Made by a program: the position numbers and the translations under genes. The notes beneath the pieces were generated by a model. That model was not told the origin of the DNA. It did not search any database and saw only the letters and a program-made list of their open reading frames with translations. Of a DNA stretch of 64,000 bases, positions 11,201 through 23,243 are shown in pieces. Source of the DNA: Sipunculus nudus (taxonomy: Eukaryota; Annelida; Sipuncula; Golfingiida; Sipunculidae); assembly GCA_026874595.1 (NCBI GenBank), contig CM049309.1:95378723-95442722 (forward strand). The letters run 5' to 3'. Position 1 is the first letter of the stretch, and every line of letters starts with the position of its first letter.

Positions 11201-14200
11201 GATGAAAAAAGTTAGTTTACCAGAGCACCACAGAACCCTTCCACCAAGAATCTGTATTTGCCCAGCTGGGCTATTTAGTTTACCTGAGAAACACAACACT
11301 CACCAAGAATCTGTATGTGAGTAGCTGGACTAGATAGTTTACTTGAGTACCAAAGATCCCTTCCACCAAGAATCTTGTTTCGCAGTATGATGAAATAAGT
11401 CAGTCACAGCTGTAAGTGACTAGCTGGAATAAATAATTTACCACAGCACCCTTCCACGAAGAATCTGGTTCTGCGGTAAGAATAAAATCGTCAGTGACTG
11501 CTGTATGTGACTAGCTGGGCTAGTAAGTTTCCCAGAGCACTAAAGCACCCTTCCACCAAGAATCTGTATATGATTTGCTGGGCTAGTTAGTTTACCGGAG
11601 CACCACACAATTCTTCCACCAAGAATCTAGTTTCTTAGTATGATAAAAAAAAAGTTAGTGATTGCTGTAAGTGGCTAACTGGGCTAGTTAGTTTACCAGA
11701 GCACCACAGCACCCTTCCACCAAGAATCTGTATGTGACTAGCTTGGCTAGTTAGTCTACCAGAGCACCAAAGCAACCTTTCACCAAGAATCTGTATGTGA
11801 CTAGCTGGGCTAGTTAGTTTACTAGAGCACCACAGAACCTTGCCACCATGAATATGGTTTCGCAGTATGAAGAAAAAAAGTCAGTGATGGCTGTATGCGA
11901 CTAGCTGGGCTAGTTAGTCTACCAGAGCACCAAAGCAACCTTCCACCAAGAATCTGTATGTGACTAGCTGGACTAGATAGTTTACCAGAGCACTAAAGCA
12001 ACCTTCCACCAAGAATCTGTATGTGACTAGCTGGGCTAGTTAGTTTACCAGAGCATCAAAGCAACCTTCCACCAAGAATCTGTAAAAGACTAGCTGGGCT
12101 AGTTAGTTTACTAGTTCACCACAGAACCTTTCCACCATGAAAATGGTTTCGCAGTATGAAGAAAACAAGTAAGTGATGGCTGTATGCGACTAGCTGGGCT
12201 AGTTAGTCTACCAGAGCACCAAAGCAACCTTCCACCAAGAATCTGTATGTGACTACCTGGGCTAGTTAGTTTACCAAAGCCCCAAAGCAACCTTCCACCA
12301 AGAATCTGTATGTGACTACCTGGGCTAGTTAGTTTACTAGAGTACCAGAGAAACTTTCCACCATGAATATGGTTTCGCAGTATGAAGAAAAAAAGTCAGT
12401 GATGGCTGTATGCGACTAGCTGGGCTAGTTAGTTAACCAGAGCACCACAGCACCCTTCCACCAAGAATCTGTATGTGACTAGCTGGGCTAGTTAGTTTAA
12501 CAGAGCACCAAAGCAACCTTCCACCAAGAATCTGTATGTGACTAGCTGGGCTAGTTAGTTTAACAGAGCACCAAAGCAACCTTCCACCAAGAATCTGTAT
12601 GTGACTAGCTGGGCTAGTTAGTTTACCAGAGCACCAAAGCAACCTTCAACCAAGAATCTGTATTTGACTAACTGGGCTAGTTAGTTTACCAGAGCACCAA
12701 AGCAACCTTCCACCAAGAATCTGTATGTGACTCGCTGGGCTAGTTAGTTTACTAAAGCAAAACAGAACCTTTCAACCATGAATATGGTTTCGCAATATGA
12801 AGAAAAAAGTCAGTGATGGCTGTGTGCGAATAGCTGGGCTAGTTAGTTTACCAGGGCAGCACAGCACCCTTCCACCAAGAATCTGTATGTGAATAGCTGG
12901 GCTAGTTATTTTACCAGAGCACCAAAGCAACCTTTCACCAAGAATCTGTATGTGAATAGCTGGGCTAGTTAGTTTACCAGAGCACGAAAGCAACCTTCCA
13001 CCAAGAATCTGTATATGACTTGCTGGGCTAGTTAGTTTACCAGAGCACCACAGCACACTTCCCCCAAGAATCTGGTTTCGCAGTATGATGAAAAAAGTCA
13101 GTGACTGCTGTATGTGACTATCTGGGCTAGTTAGTGTACCAGAGCACCAAAGCAACCTTTCACCAAGAATCTGTATGTGACTAGCTGGGCTAGTTAGTTA
13201 ACCAGAGCACCAAAGCAACCTTCCATCAAGAATCTGTATGTGACTAGCTGGGCTAGTTAGTTTACTAGAGCACAACAGAACCTTTCCACCATGAATATGG
13301 TTTCGCAGTATAAAGAAAATAAGTCAGTGATGGCTGTATGCGAATAGCTTGGCTAGTTAGTTTACCAGAGCAGCACAGCACCCTTCCACCAAGAATCTGT
13401 ATGTGACTAGCTGCGCTAGTTATTTTACCAGAGCACCAAAGCAACCTTCCACCAAGAATCTGTATGTGACTAGCCGGGCTAGTTATTTTACCAGAGCACC
13501 AAAGCAACCTTCCACCAAGAATCTGTATGTGACTAGCTGGGCTAATTAGTTTACCAGAGAACCACAGCACCCTTCCAGTAAGAATCTGTGTGTGACTAGC
13601 TGGGCTAGTTAGTTTACCAGAGCACCAAAGCAACCTTCCACCAAGAATCTGTTTGTGACTAGCTGGGCTAGTTAGTTTACCAGAGTACCAAAGCAACCTC
13701 ATACTAAGAATCTGTATGTGACTAGCTGGGCTAGTTAGTTTACTAGAGCACCACAGAACCTTTCCACCATAAATATGGTTTCGTAGTATGTTGAAAAAAG
13801 TCAGTGACTGCTGTATGTGACTAGCTCGGCTAGTAAGTTTTCAGGCGCACAGCACCCTTCCTCCAAGAATCTGTATGTGACTAGCCGGGCTAGTTAGTTT
13901 ACCAGAGCACTACAGAAACCTTCGACCAATAATCTGGTTTGGCAGTATGATCAAAAAAATTCAGTGACTGCTGTAAGTGATTAGCTGGAAAAATTAGTTT
14001 ACCGGAGCACTACAGATCCCTTCCAACAAGAATCTGAATATGACTAGCTGGGCTAGTTAGTTTACCAGAGCACCACAGCACCCTTCCACCAAGAATCTGT
14101 ATGTGACTAGCTTGGCTAGTTAGTCTACCAGCGCACCAAAGCAACCTTCCACCAAGAATCTGTATGTGACTAGCTTGGCTAGTTAGTTTACCAGAGCACC

Positions 14201-16950
14201 AAAGCACCCTTCCACCAAGAATCTGTATGTGACTAGCTGGGCTAGTTAGTTTACCAGAGCACCAAAGCAACCTTCCACCAAGAATATGTATGTGACTTGC
14301 TGGGCTAGTTGGTTTACCAGAGCACCACAGCACCCTTCTACCAAGAATCTGGTTTCGCAGTATGATAAAATAAGTCAGTGACTGGTGTAAGTGACTAGCT
14401 GGGCTAATTAGTTTACCACAGCACCATTCATCCAAGATTGTTGTTTTGCAGTATGTTGAAAAAAGTCAGTGACTGCTGTATGTGACTTGCTCGGATAGTA
14501 AGTTTCCAGGCGCACAGCACCCTTCCTCCAAGAATCTGTATGTGACTACCTGGGCTAGTTAGTTTACCAGAGCACCAAAGCAACCTTCCACCAAGAATCT
14601 GTATGTGACTACCTGGGCTAGTTAGTTTACCAGAGCACTAAAGCACCCTTCCACCAAGTCTGTATGTGCCTAGCTGGGCTAGTTAGTTTACCAGAGCATC
14701 AAAGCAACCTTCCACCAAGAATCTGTATGTGACTAGCTGGGCTAGTTAGTTTACTAGAGCACCAAAGCAACCTTCCACCAAGAATCTGTATGTGACTACC
14801 TGGGCTAGTTAGTTTACCAGAGCACCAAAACAACCTTCCACCAAGAATCTGTATGTGACTACCAGGGCTAGTTAGTTCACCAGAGCACTAAAGCACCCTT
14901 CCACCAAGAATCTGAATGTGACTTGCTGGGTTAGTTAGATTACCAGAGCACCACAGAAACCTTCGACCAATAATCTGGTTTGGTAGTATGATGAAAAAAA
15001 TTCAGTGACTGCTGTAAGTGATTAGTTGGACTTATTAGTTTACTGGAGCACCACAAATCCCTTCCACCAAAAATCTGAATTTGACTAGCTGGGCTAGTTA
15101 GTTTACCAGAGCACCACAGCACGCTTCCCCCAAGAATCTGGTTTCGCAGTATGATGAAAAAAGTCAGTGACTGCTGTATGTAACTAGCCGGGCTAGTAAG
15201 TTTGCTAGACCACCACAGCACCCTCCCAACAAGAATCGGTATATGACTTGCCGGGCTAGTTAGTTTACCAGAGCACCCCAGCACACTTCCACCAAGAATC
15301 CGTATATGACTTGCTTGGCTAGGTAGTTTACCAGAGCACCCCAACACTCTTCTACCAAGAATCTTTATGTAACTAGCTGGGCTAGTTAGTTTACTAGAGC
15401 ACCAAAGCAACCTTCCACCAAGAATCTGTACGTGAATAGCTGGGCTAGTTAGTTTACCAGAGCACCAAAGCAACCTTCCACCAAGAATCTGTATGTAACT
15501 AGCTGGGCTAGTTAGTTTACCAGAGCACCAAAGCAACCTTCCACCAAGAATCTGTATGTGACTAGCTGGGCTAGTTAGTTTACTAGAGCACAACAGAACC
15601 TTTCCACTATGAATATGGTTTCGCAGTATGAAGAAAAAAAGTCGGTGATGGCTGTATGCGACTAGCTGGCCTATTTAGTTTACCAGAGCACCACAGCACC
15701 CTTCCACCAAAAAACTGTATGGGACTAGCTGGGATAGTTAGTCTACCAGAGCACAACAGCACCCTTCCACCAATAATCCGTATGTGACTAGCTAGTTTAC
15801 CAGAGCACCACAGCAACCTTCCACCAAGAATCTGTATGTGACTGGTTTGGCTAGTTAGTTTACCAGAGCACCAAAGCAACCTTCCACCAAGAATCTGTAT
15901 GTGACTAGCTGGGCTAGTTAGTTTACTAAAGCACCACAGGACCTTTCAACCATGAATATGGTTTCGCAGTATGAAGAAAAAAGTGTGTGATTGCTGTAAG
16001 TGACTAGCTGGGCTAGTTAGTTTACCAGAGCAACACAGCACCCTTTTCACCAAAAATCGGTATGTAACTAGCAAATTTACCAGAGCACCACAGCACCCTT
16101 CCACCAAGAATCTGGTTTCGCAGTATGATGAAATAAGTCAGTGAGTGCTGTATGTGACTAACTGGGCTAGTAAGTTTCCAGGCGCACAGCACCCTTCCTC
16201 CAAGAATCTGTATGTGACTACCTGGGCTAGTTAGTTCACCAGAGCACCACAGCACCCTTCAACCAAGAATCTGGTTTCGCAGTATGATGAAATAAGTCAG
16301 TGACTGCTGAATGTGACTAGCTGGGCTAGTAAGTTTCCAGGCGCACAGCACCCTTCCTCCAAGAATCTGTATGTGACTACCTGGGCTAGTTAGTTCACCA
16401 GAGCTCCAAAGCAACCTTCCACCAAGAATCTGTATGTGACTAGCTGGGCCAGTTAGTTTACAAGAGCACCAAAGCAACCTTCCACCAAGAATCTGTATGT
16501 GACTAGCAAGGCTAGTTAGTTTAACAGAGCACCAAAGCAATCTTCCACCAAGAATCTGTATGTGACTGGCTGGGCTACTTAGTTTACTAGAGCACCACAG
16601 AACCTTTCCACCATGAATATGGTTTCGCAGTATGAAGAAAAAAGTTAGTGATTGCTGTAAGTGACTAGCTATGCTAGTTAATTTACCAGGGCAGCACAGC
16701 ACCCTTCCACCAAGAATCTGTATGTGACTAGCTGGGCTAGTTATTTTTCCAGAGCACCAAAGCAACCTTCCACCAAGAATCTGTATGTGACTAGCTGGGC
16801 TAGTTAGTTTACCAGAGCGCCAAAGCAACCTTCCACCAAGAATCTGTATGTGACTAGCTTGGCTAGTTAGTTTACCAGAGCACCAAAGCGACCTTCCACC
16901 AAGAATCTGTATGTGACTATCTTGGCTAGTTAATTTACCAGAGCACCAAA
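8232..16950 (+). repeat. minisatellite array, mixed 63 bp and ~99 bp monomers, forward block
   Basis: Same family as 1-3525: A-tract, GTCAGTGACTGCTG, GCTGGGCTAGTTAGTTTACC, GAGCACCA, CCTTCCACCAAGAATCTG. Most copies are a 63 bp short form in which GAATCTG is joined directly to TATGTGACTAG. The ~36 bp piece GTTTCGCAGT...GACTGCTG present in long copies is missing. Long copies (99-100 bp) are interspersed every few short ones. 63 bp is 21 codons, so long minus-strand open frames with a 21-residue period appear (LWCSGKLTSPASHIQILGG) but have no sign of being genes. The array abuts the truncated LINE at 8231. Confidence 0.96.
8941..13088 (+). repeat. 2,048 bp higher-order tandem duplication inside the minisatellite
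   Basis: The interval 8941-10988 is repeated at 10989-13036 and a little beyond with the same order of long, short and variant monomers. Anchor sites show a constant shift: the rare variant GTAAGAATAAAATCG is at 9428 and 11476, and the unit TGAAAAAAGTCAGTGACTGC is at 11041 and 13089, both 2,048 bp apart. Few base differences separate the copies, so the duplication is younger than the monomer divergence. Similarity to the pattern fades after about 13130. Confidence 0.85.
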
Positions 16951-18538
16951 GCAACCTCCTGGTAAACCAATTAGCCCAGCTGGTCAAATACAGATTCTTG
17001 GTGGAAGGGTGCTTTGGTGCTCTGCTAAACTAACTAGCCAAGCTAGTCACATACAGATTCTTGGTGGAAGGGTGCTGTGGTGCTCTGGTAAACTAACTAA
17101 CCCAGCAAGTCACATTCGGATTTTTGGTGGAAGGTTGCTTTGGTGGTCTGGTAAATTAACTAGCCCAGCTAGTCACATACAGATTCTTGGTGGAAGTGTG
17201 CTGTAGTGCTCTGGGAAACTATAACTAGCCCAGCAAGTCACATACAGATATTTGGTGGAAGGGTGCTCTGGTGCACTGGTAAACTAACTAGCCCAGCTAG
17301 TCACATACAGATTCTTGGTGGAAGGGTGATGTGGTGCTCTGGTAAACTAATTAACCCAGCTGGTCAAATACAGATTCTTGATGGAAGGGTGTTGTGGTGC
17401 TCTGGTAAAAGAATTAGCCCAGCTGGTCAAATACAGATTCTTGGTGGAAGGGTGCTGGGGTGCTCTGGTAAACTAACTAGCCCAGCATAAGTCATATACG
17501 GATTCTTTTTGGGAGGGTGCTGTGGTGGTCTAGCAAACTTACTAGCCCAGCTAGTCACATACAGCAGTCACTGACTTTTTTCATCATACTGCGAAACCAG
17601 ATTCCTGGTGGAACGGTGTTGTGGTGCTCTGGTAAACTAATTAACCCAGCTGGTCAAATACAGATTCTTGATGGAAGGGTGTTGTGGTGCTGTGGTAAAC
17701 TAATTAGCCCAGCTGGTCAAATACAGATTCTTGGTGGAAGGGTTCTGTGGTGCTCTGGTAAACTAACTAGCCCAGCTAGCCACTTACAGCAATCACTAAC
17801 TTTTTTATCATACTGCAAAACTAGATTCTTGATGGAAGAATTGTGTGATGCTCTGGTAAACTAACAAGCCCAGCTAGACACATACAACAGTCACTGACGT
17901 TTTTCATCATACTGCGAATCCAGATTCTTGGTAGAAGGGTGCTGTGGTGCTCTGGTAAACTAACTAACCCAGCTGGTCAAATACAGATTCTTGATGGAAG
18001 GGTGTTGTGGTGCTCTGGTAAAAGAATTAGCCCAGCTGGTCAAATACAGATTCTTGGTGGAAGGGTGCTGGGGTGCTCTGGTAAACTAACTAGCCCAGCA
18101 TAAGTCATATACAGATTCTTTTTGGGAGGGTGCTGTGGTGGTCTAGCAAACTTACTAGCCCAGCTAGTCACATACAGCAGTCACTGACTTTTTCCATCAT
18201 ACTGGGAAACCAGATTCTTGGTGGAACGGTGTTGTGGTGCTCTGGTAAACTAATTAACCCAGCTGGTCAAATACAGATTCTTGATGGAAGGGTGTTGTGG
18301 TGCTCTGGTAAACTAATTAGCCCAGCTAGTCACTTACAACAGTCACTGACTTATTTCATCATACTGGGAAACCAGATTCTTGGTAGAAGGGTACTTTGGT
18401 GCTCTGGTAAACTAACTAGCCCAGCTAGTCACATACCGATTCTTGGTGGAAGGGTGCTGTGGTGCTCTGGTAAACTAACCAGCCCAGCTAGTCACTTATA
18501 GCAATCACTAACTTTTTTTCTTCATACTGCGAAACCAG
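16951..18538 (-). repeat. inverted block of the same minisatellite
   Basis: From the junction at about 16950 all monomers appear as the reverse complement (CAGATTCTTGGTGGAAGGGT, GCTCTGGTAAACTAACTAGC, AGTCACTGACTTTTTTCATC). The junction has the arms TTTACCAG (16934-16941) and CTGGTAAA (16959-16966) around a 17 bp spacer. Orientation reverts at about 18538. Both long and short monomers are present, and a block around 17391-17590 recurs near 17990-18190, another local duplication. Confidence 0.95.
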
Positions 18539-18726
18539 TATGGTGCACCACAGAATCATTCCACCAAGAATCCGTAAGTGACTAGGTGGGCTAGTTAGTT
18601 TACCAGAGCACCACAGAATCATTCCACCAAGAATTTAGTTTTGCAGTATGATGAAAAAAATCAGTGACTCCTGTATGTGACCAGCTGGACCAATTAGTTT
18701 ACCGAACACCACAGAACCCTTCCAAA
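18539..18726 (+). repeat. terminal forward-oriented minisatellite monomers
   Basis: Two diverged forward monomers (CACCACAGAATCATTCCACC, GCTAGTTAGTTTACC, then GACCAATTAGTTTACC) close the array after the inverted block. The family is not seen again to the right of 18726. Confidence 0.9.
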
Positions 18727-19054
18727 GATATTTAATTAACATATATCGTTAGTATTGTTGTATTTTTAATATAAGGCAATTCTCGTAATACACAGCAATT
18801 TCATACTTTTTTCTAAAACACCTGAATGTAGGCAAGGGAGAACTTACCGCTATAAACACGTATCCTCGGGATACTCAAATGACACATTAACTCAGTGCAG
18901 GGGTTAACTGTTTTCCATTCTGTGTCCAGATTAATTGATTGAGTACTGAAGGTTTTGTTGCCTGAAATCGAATATAATCGCGAGACTCCGGCTGACCTCA
19001 TCCAGATAAGTTTGCTACGTCCAATCGTCTAATATATAGGCATATCTGTTTTTG
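18727..19054. other. spacer, no feature seen
   Basis: AT-rich unique-looking sequence between the minisatellite and the dispersed-element modules. It holds no open frame with recognisable content and no repeat. Confidence 0.5.
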
Positions 19055-20931
19055 CTTGCCGGAAATCTCCGATTTCGGCAAGCTGGTTGGTCATTCGCGG
19101 ATGTCTGTTTGTTGCTTGCCGGAAATCTTCGATTTTGGCAAGCAGGTTGGTCAGTCGCGGATGTCTGTTTATTTGTTTGTCTGTTTGTCTGTCTGTTCCC
19201 TCTCTACCGGTTGCAATTTTGCAGCAATCGCTTTCAAACTTACACAGTTTATGGAAAAATTTAAAATGACAGGAGTCTATTGTTTTGGGTCAATATAGGT
19301 CAAAGGTCAATGTCAAGTTCATGAAAAGTTTGCAAAACTTTTTTTTTCATATCTTTGTCCCTATATGTTGTATCTACTTCAACAGTAGCTCATTTTAATC
19401 GCCATTCTTTTGGCCTTTCTTTTGGTGTGAAGCTTACTCAAATTTGCTGTAACCATGGTTACGCATTTCGGGGGGAAAAGTCATGATATTCGAAAATAAG
19501 GAGTCTTATTTTTCTAACTTTGTCAGTTTTAAGCTACAGAGGTCTAGTTTTTTGCATCAGGTAGCAAATAAGTAGTGTTATTTGCTTATATTACAAGTCT
19601 CGCAATATCTCGTACAATATCTCGTCAAACGAGATATTTCGAGATATCGCTTAGTAATAACCTAGAGTCCATAAATATGCAAGCATCATTTTGAAACTGA
19701 TATATCTTATGTCTTACACTAATATCTCGAAAAGAATTTTTCATATTCCCGATATGGCCGTTAGGGGGCGCTGCACTTGAACCTTCCCAACATATCATTT
19801 TTTGGCCATATCTCCAAAACTATAAACCTCAATTACAGAAACTATAGCTTAATTTCTTCCTCTAGGTCTTCTCCATAATCTGAATAAGTCATCTGGTCTC
19901 AATCTTGTGTCACTTTGTCAGTATGTCTGTCTGTTAGTCAGTTGTCTTCAAAATCGCCTGCTTGCTGGTTTTTGTGTCTCACATATAGCATTCTACAGGC
20001 CACATTTTAAGAGGAATCCTTCGGAAACTGGTACATCATATGTTTAACACTATTATCTCGAAAAGTGTTTTTCATTTTCCAGATATGGCCACGAGGTGGC
20101 GCTGCAATTGAACCTCCCAAACATTTCATTTTTTTTTTGGCCATATCTCCAAAACTATAAACCTCAATTACAGAAACTATAGCTTATTTTCTTCATCTGG
20201 GTCTTCTCCATAACCTGAGTGAGTCATCTGGTCTCAGTCTTGTGTCACTTTGTCAGTATGTCTGTTTGTTTGTCAGTTGTCCTCAAATTCGCCTGCTTGC
20301 TCTATCTTGGGTCTCACATATAACATTCTACAGGCCACAGTTTTGAAAGAATCCTTTTGAAACTATTACATCTTATGTCTTACAGTAATATATCGAAATG
20401 AATTTTTCATTTTCCGGATATGGCCTCTAGGGGGCGCTGCATACGACCCTGACACACATATTATTATATTGGCCATATCTCTAATACCCAAAGCCTCAGT
20501 TACAAACTATAGCTTATTTTCTTCCTCTGAGTCTTCTCCATAACCAGGTTAAGTCATCTAGTCTCAATCTTGTGTAACTTTGTCAGTATATCTGTCTGTT
20601 GTCCTCAAATTCGCCTGCTTGCTGGTTTTTGCGTGTCACATATACCATTGTACAGACCACACTTTTGCAGGAATCCTTTGAAACTGGTACAGCTGATGTC
20701 ATCTGTATGTTATATAAAATGTGTCAGTGTGTCAGGATGTCTTTCCGTTTGTCAGTTATTGTCAGCTTTGTATGCTTTCATTTTATTTTGTGTGATATAT
20801 GTCATTCTACAGGCCCTAATTCCTCAGCATTCACTCTGAAGGTCACTCAATTGATGGAAAACCGACACTTTGTATCGTCTGTCTGTCTGTCGTTTTAACT
20901 TCCGGCAAGCGCTCGACCTCTGGTCGTCTAG
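19055..20931 (+). mobile_element. dispersed non-coding element, module 1
   Basis: It opens with two ~59 bp copies of a hairpin motif (CTTGCCGGAAATC ... GATTTCGGCAAG, 19055 and 19114), then a GTCT-rich tract, then a body shared with modules 2 and 3. The body contains CAATCGCTTTCAAACTTACA, GGTCAAAGGTCAATGTCAAG, CATGGTTAC, the phrase GTCTAGTTTTTTGCATCAGG and a perfect small hairpin at 19617-19637. About three and a half ~330-340 bp sub-repeats follow. It closes with TTCCGGCAA (20900-20908), the inverse of the opening TTGCCGGAA (19056-19064), followed by a CGACC-TCT-GGTCG mini-hairpin and TCTAG. No protein is encoded. It is probably a non-autonomous element, possibly of the Helentron-associated type known in bivalves, though that classification is inference. 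Confidence 0.6.
19640..20840 (+). repeat. ~330-340 bp tandem sub-repeats in module 1
   Basis: Each sub-repeat runs from GGCCACA-TTTT-GAATCC through GAAACTG-TACATCTTATGT, TCTCGAAAAG, GATATGGCC-GCTAG, GGGGCGCTGCA, GGCCATATCTCCAAAACTAT and CTTCTCCATAACCTG to GTCAGTATGTCTGTCTG and CTGCTTGCTGGTTTTTG. The GATATGGCC anchor occurs at about 19751, 20092 and 20417, a period of 341 then about 326. A fourth, shorter copy follows from about 20640. All copies are diverged. Confidence 0.8.
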
Positions 20932-23243
20932 TTTGTCTGTTTGTCTGTCTGTCTGTCTGTGCTCTACAGGCCACAATTTTTCACCAATCGCTTTGAAACT
21001 TATAGATATAATGTAAAATTGATTCTCCTCGGAACCTATTGTTTTTGGCCATGATTGGTCAAAGGTCAAGGTCAGTGTCACCAAAAAAACTAAAATCTTT
21101 ATTTTCTTCATATCTTCGTCAATAATAATCGTAGCCGCTTAATCTATAGCTCATTTTATTCCTCATCATGTTAGCCTTCCAAGTGCTAGCAAATTGTTCC
21201 GGTGAATGGTTACCATGGTAACGTATTTTTGGGGGGAAATCAGAAAATTCGAAAATTTCCCTCAAAATTTCTCATTTTTTAAGTTAGAGGGGTCTAGTTT
21301 TTTGCACGGTGTAACATTTAATATGCTCTGTGCGAAATTAATGCAAGTCTCGCAAAATCTCGTGCCATTTGTCGTCAAATGAGACTTTTCGAGATTTCAT
21401 TAAATACGAGTTAGAGGTCGCAGTTTTACAGCTACGGTACTGAAAGTGACATATTTTCTGTTGTTCTGTATTATCTCAAACTTGTTTTTTTTTTCATTTT
21501 TCGAAAATAGCCACCAGGGCGCGTGGTACTGGAAACACTATAACTTATCATTTTTCCGCAATATCTAAAAAAATAATAAGCATATAACAATTTTTTTGGT
21601 CGCATCTAAAACTAGGATCATTGCCTTATTCCTATGTATATGTAGCCTTGTGCTTCCGTTACCATGGTTACCAAATTTTGGGGTAAAACTTGACAAACTC
21701 TGAAACTCTGAAAACATGAAGTTTTTGGCTTTATCTCTGTTAATAGTTATGCTACTAGGGTCTAGTTTTTTTCCATAAGGCATCATTCCCTTAGTTCTAA
21801 GTCATTCAATTGCAAATCTCGTTAAATCTCGCTCGGTTATCGTCAAACGAGAAATTACGAGATTTTAAACAAATATCTGTACCTCGGCTATTTTAATGCT
21901 ACAAGGGTCTAGTTTTTTATTGTTCTATGACTTTTTAGTAGATTAAAGTGACAAAAGTGAATATCTAGTAAAATCTCGCACCATTTGTCGTCAAACGAGA
22001 ACAGAGGACCATTTAAACAAATGCCTATAATGCTGTCATTTTTTACACTACAGACATATCAGTTTCAGCATGTGGCAGCGTCTGACACTCTCAGTCATAT
22101 TATGTGATTATATAGCAATTCTCGTCAAACCTCGCCTCGTTTTTTTTTTATCAAATGATGAAGATACATCCAATTGCCGTGAGCGCAAGTGGCTTCAGGG
22201 TTGACCGGTAAGTGCCGGCAAGGCCATTACAGTTGCAAGTTGGCGTGCGCGGTCGTCCATGAATTTCACAAAGCAGCATTGAATAGAGGACAAAAGCCGC
22301 TAAATTTGAATTGAACACACCTGTTATTTTCATTGTGTCCCCTTGTGGTGCCACTTGTGTCGCCAGAAACCACTGGCAAATCTTTCTAACCAGGGACGGA
22401 TCCCCGATTTTGAAGTTGGGTGTGTCAAAATATTTGCGGATCCCTGGTTTAGCAGTTTGGGGGGGGGGGGAGGGGGTTAAATTTTAATTATACATCAAAT
22501 ATTTATAATAAAAAATATAATATTTCGAAACTTATTTTTTTCTTTTAGAAAATAGCCGCCAGATGGCGCTGCAGCAATCATTATTGTGCCATATCTCCAA
22601 AACTATACACACTGTCACAACATTGATTGCAGAATCTGATACTAGATTTAATGCGTTTATCCTCCTGGGGACTCTGTCATATTCTACAGGGGTTAAATTT
22701 TAATTATAAATCAAATATATATAATTAAAAATATCTGGGAACTTATTTTTTTTTCCTTTTAGAAAATAGCCGCCAGATGGCGCTGCAGCAATCATTATTG
22801 TGCCATATCTCGAAAACTATAGACAGTGTCACAACATTGATTGCAGCATCTGAAACAAGATTTAATGCGTTTATCCTCGTGGGGACTCTGTCATATTCTT
22901 CCATTACCATGGGGACCTAAAATACGTTACAATAATATTCTTCTTTTTCTTGAAATTCAAAATATGGAGTTTTTTTCTAATAGACGGTTTTCCATTCTCC
23001 ATGACAGGAGTACATGGCCTTCACATGGAGTTTTTTCCCGTCTGTCTGTCTGTTTGTCTGTCTACTCATCTGCGACTTTTGAAAATCAGCATAACCACAC
23101 AAAATTGTGCTTCTGTTTCCGCTATAATTGGGGTAATTCATTTGACCAGTTCCAAATGTAACCTGACTGTCTGCTGTATGTTGTCTCCTAGTTTGACTTT
23201 CTTATTTCCTCTTCCGGCAAGCGTTCGACCTCTGGTCGTCTAG
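20932..23243 (+). mobile_element. dispersed non-coding element, module 2
   Basis: It starts with GTTTGTCTGTCTGTCTG directly after the TCTAG end of module 1 and has the same body order: CACCAATCGCTTTGAAACTT, GGTCAAAGGTCAAGGTCAG, TTACCATGGTAACG, GTCTAGTTTTTTGCACGG. Several CGTCAAACGAGA hairpin variants lie at about 21370, 21840 and 21988. It differs from the others by extra sequence (about 21900-22920) that includes a G-run near 22460 and a direct duplication. It ends with TTCCGGCAA (23212-23220) and TCTAG at 23243. The extra sequence may be a nested insertion. A 67-codon minus-strand open frame at 22151-22354 is not recognisable. Confidence 0.55.
22549..22900 (+). repeat. ~140 bp direct duplication, 214 bp apart
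   Basis: The segment starting AAAATAGCCGCCAGATGGCG at about 22549 recurs at 22763 with few changes, through ATTGTGCCATATCTC, CACAACATTGATTGCAG and TTTAATGCGTTTATCCTC to GGGGACTCTGTCATATTC. An upstream AAATTTTAATTATA-ATCAAATAT motif is duplicated with it, giving a ~214 bp tandem period. Confidence 0.8.

Noticed and set aside
8138-18501. Many long open frames with the period LWCSGKLTSPASHIQILGG
   Set aside because: 63 bp is a multiple of three and the unit lacks stops on that strand, so the frames follow automatically. They break at every long monomer and have no start context or domain.
22151-22354. 67-codon minus-strand frame inside module 2
   Set aside because: It is not recognisable and lies in a repeat-derived insert. 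There is too little to support a gene.
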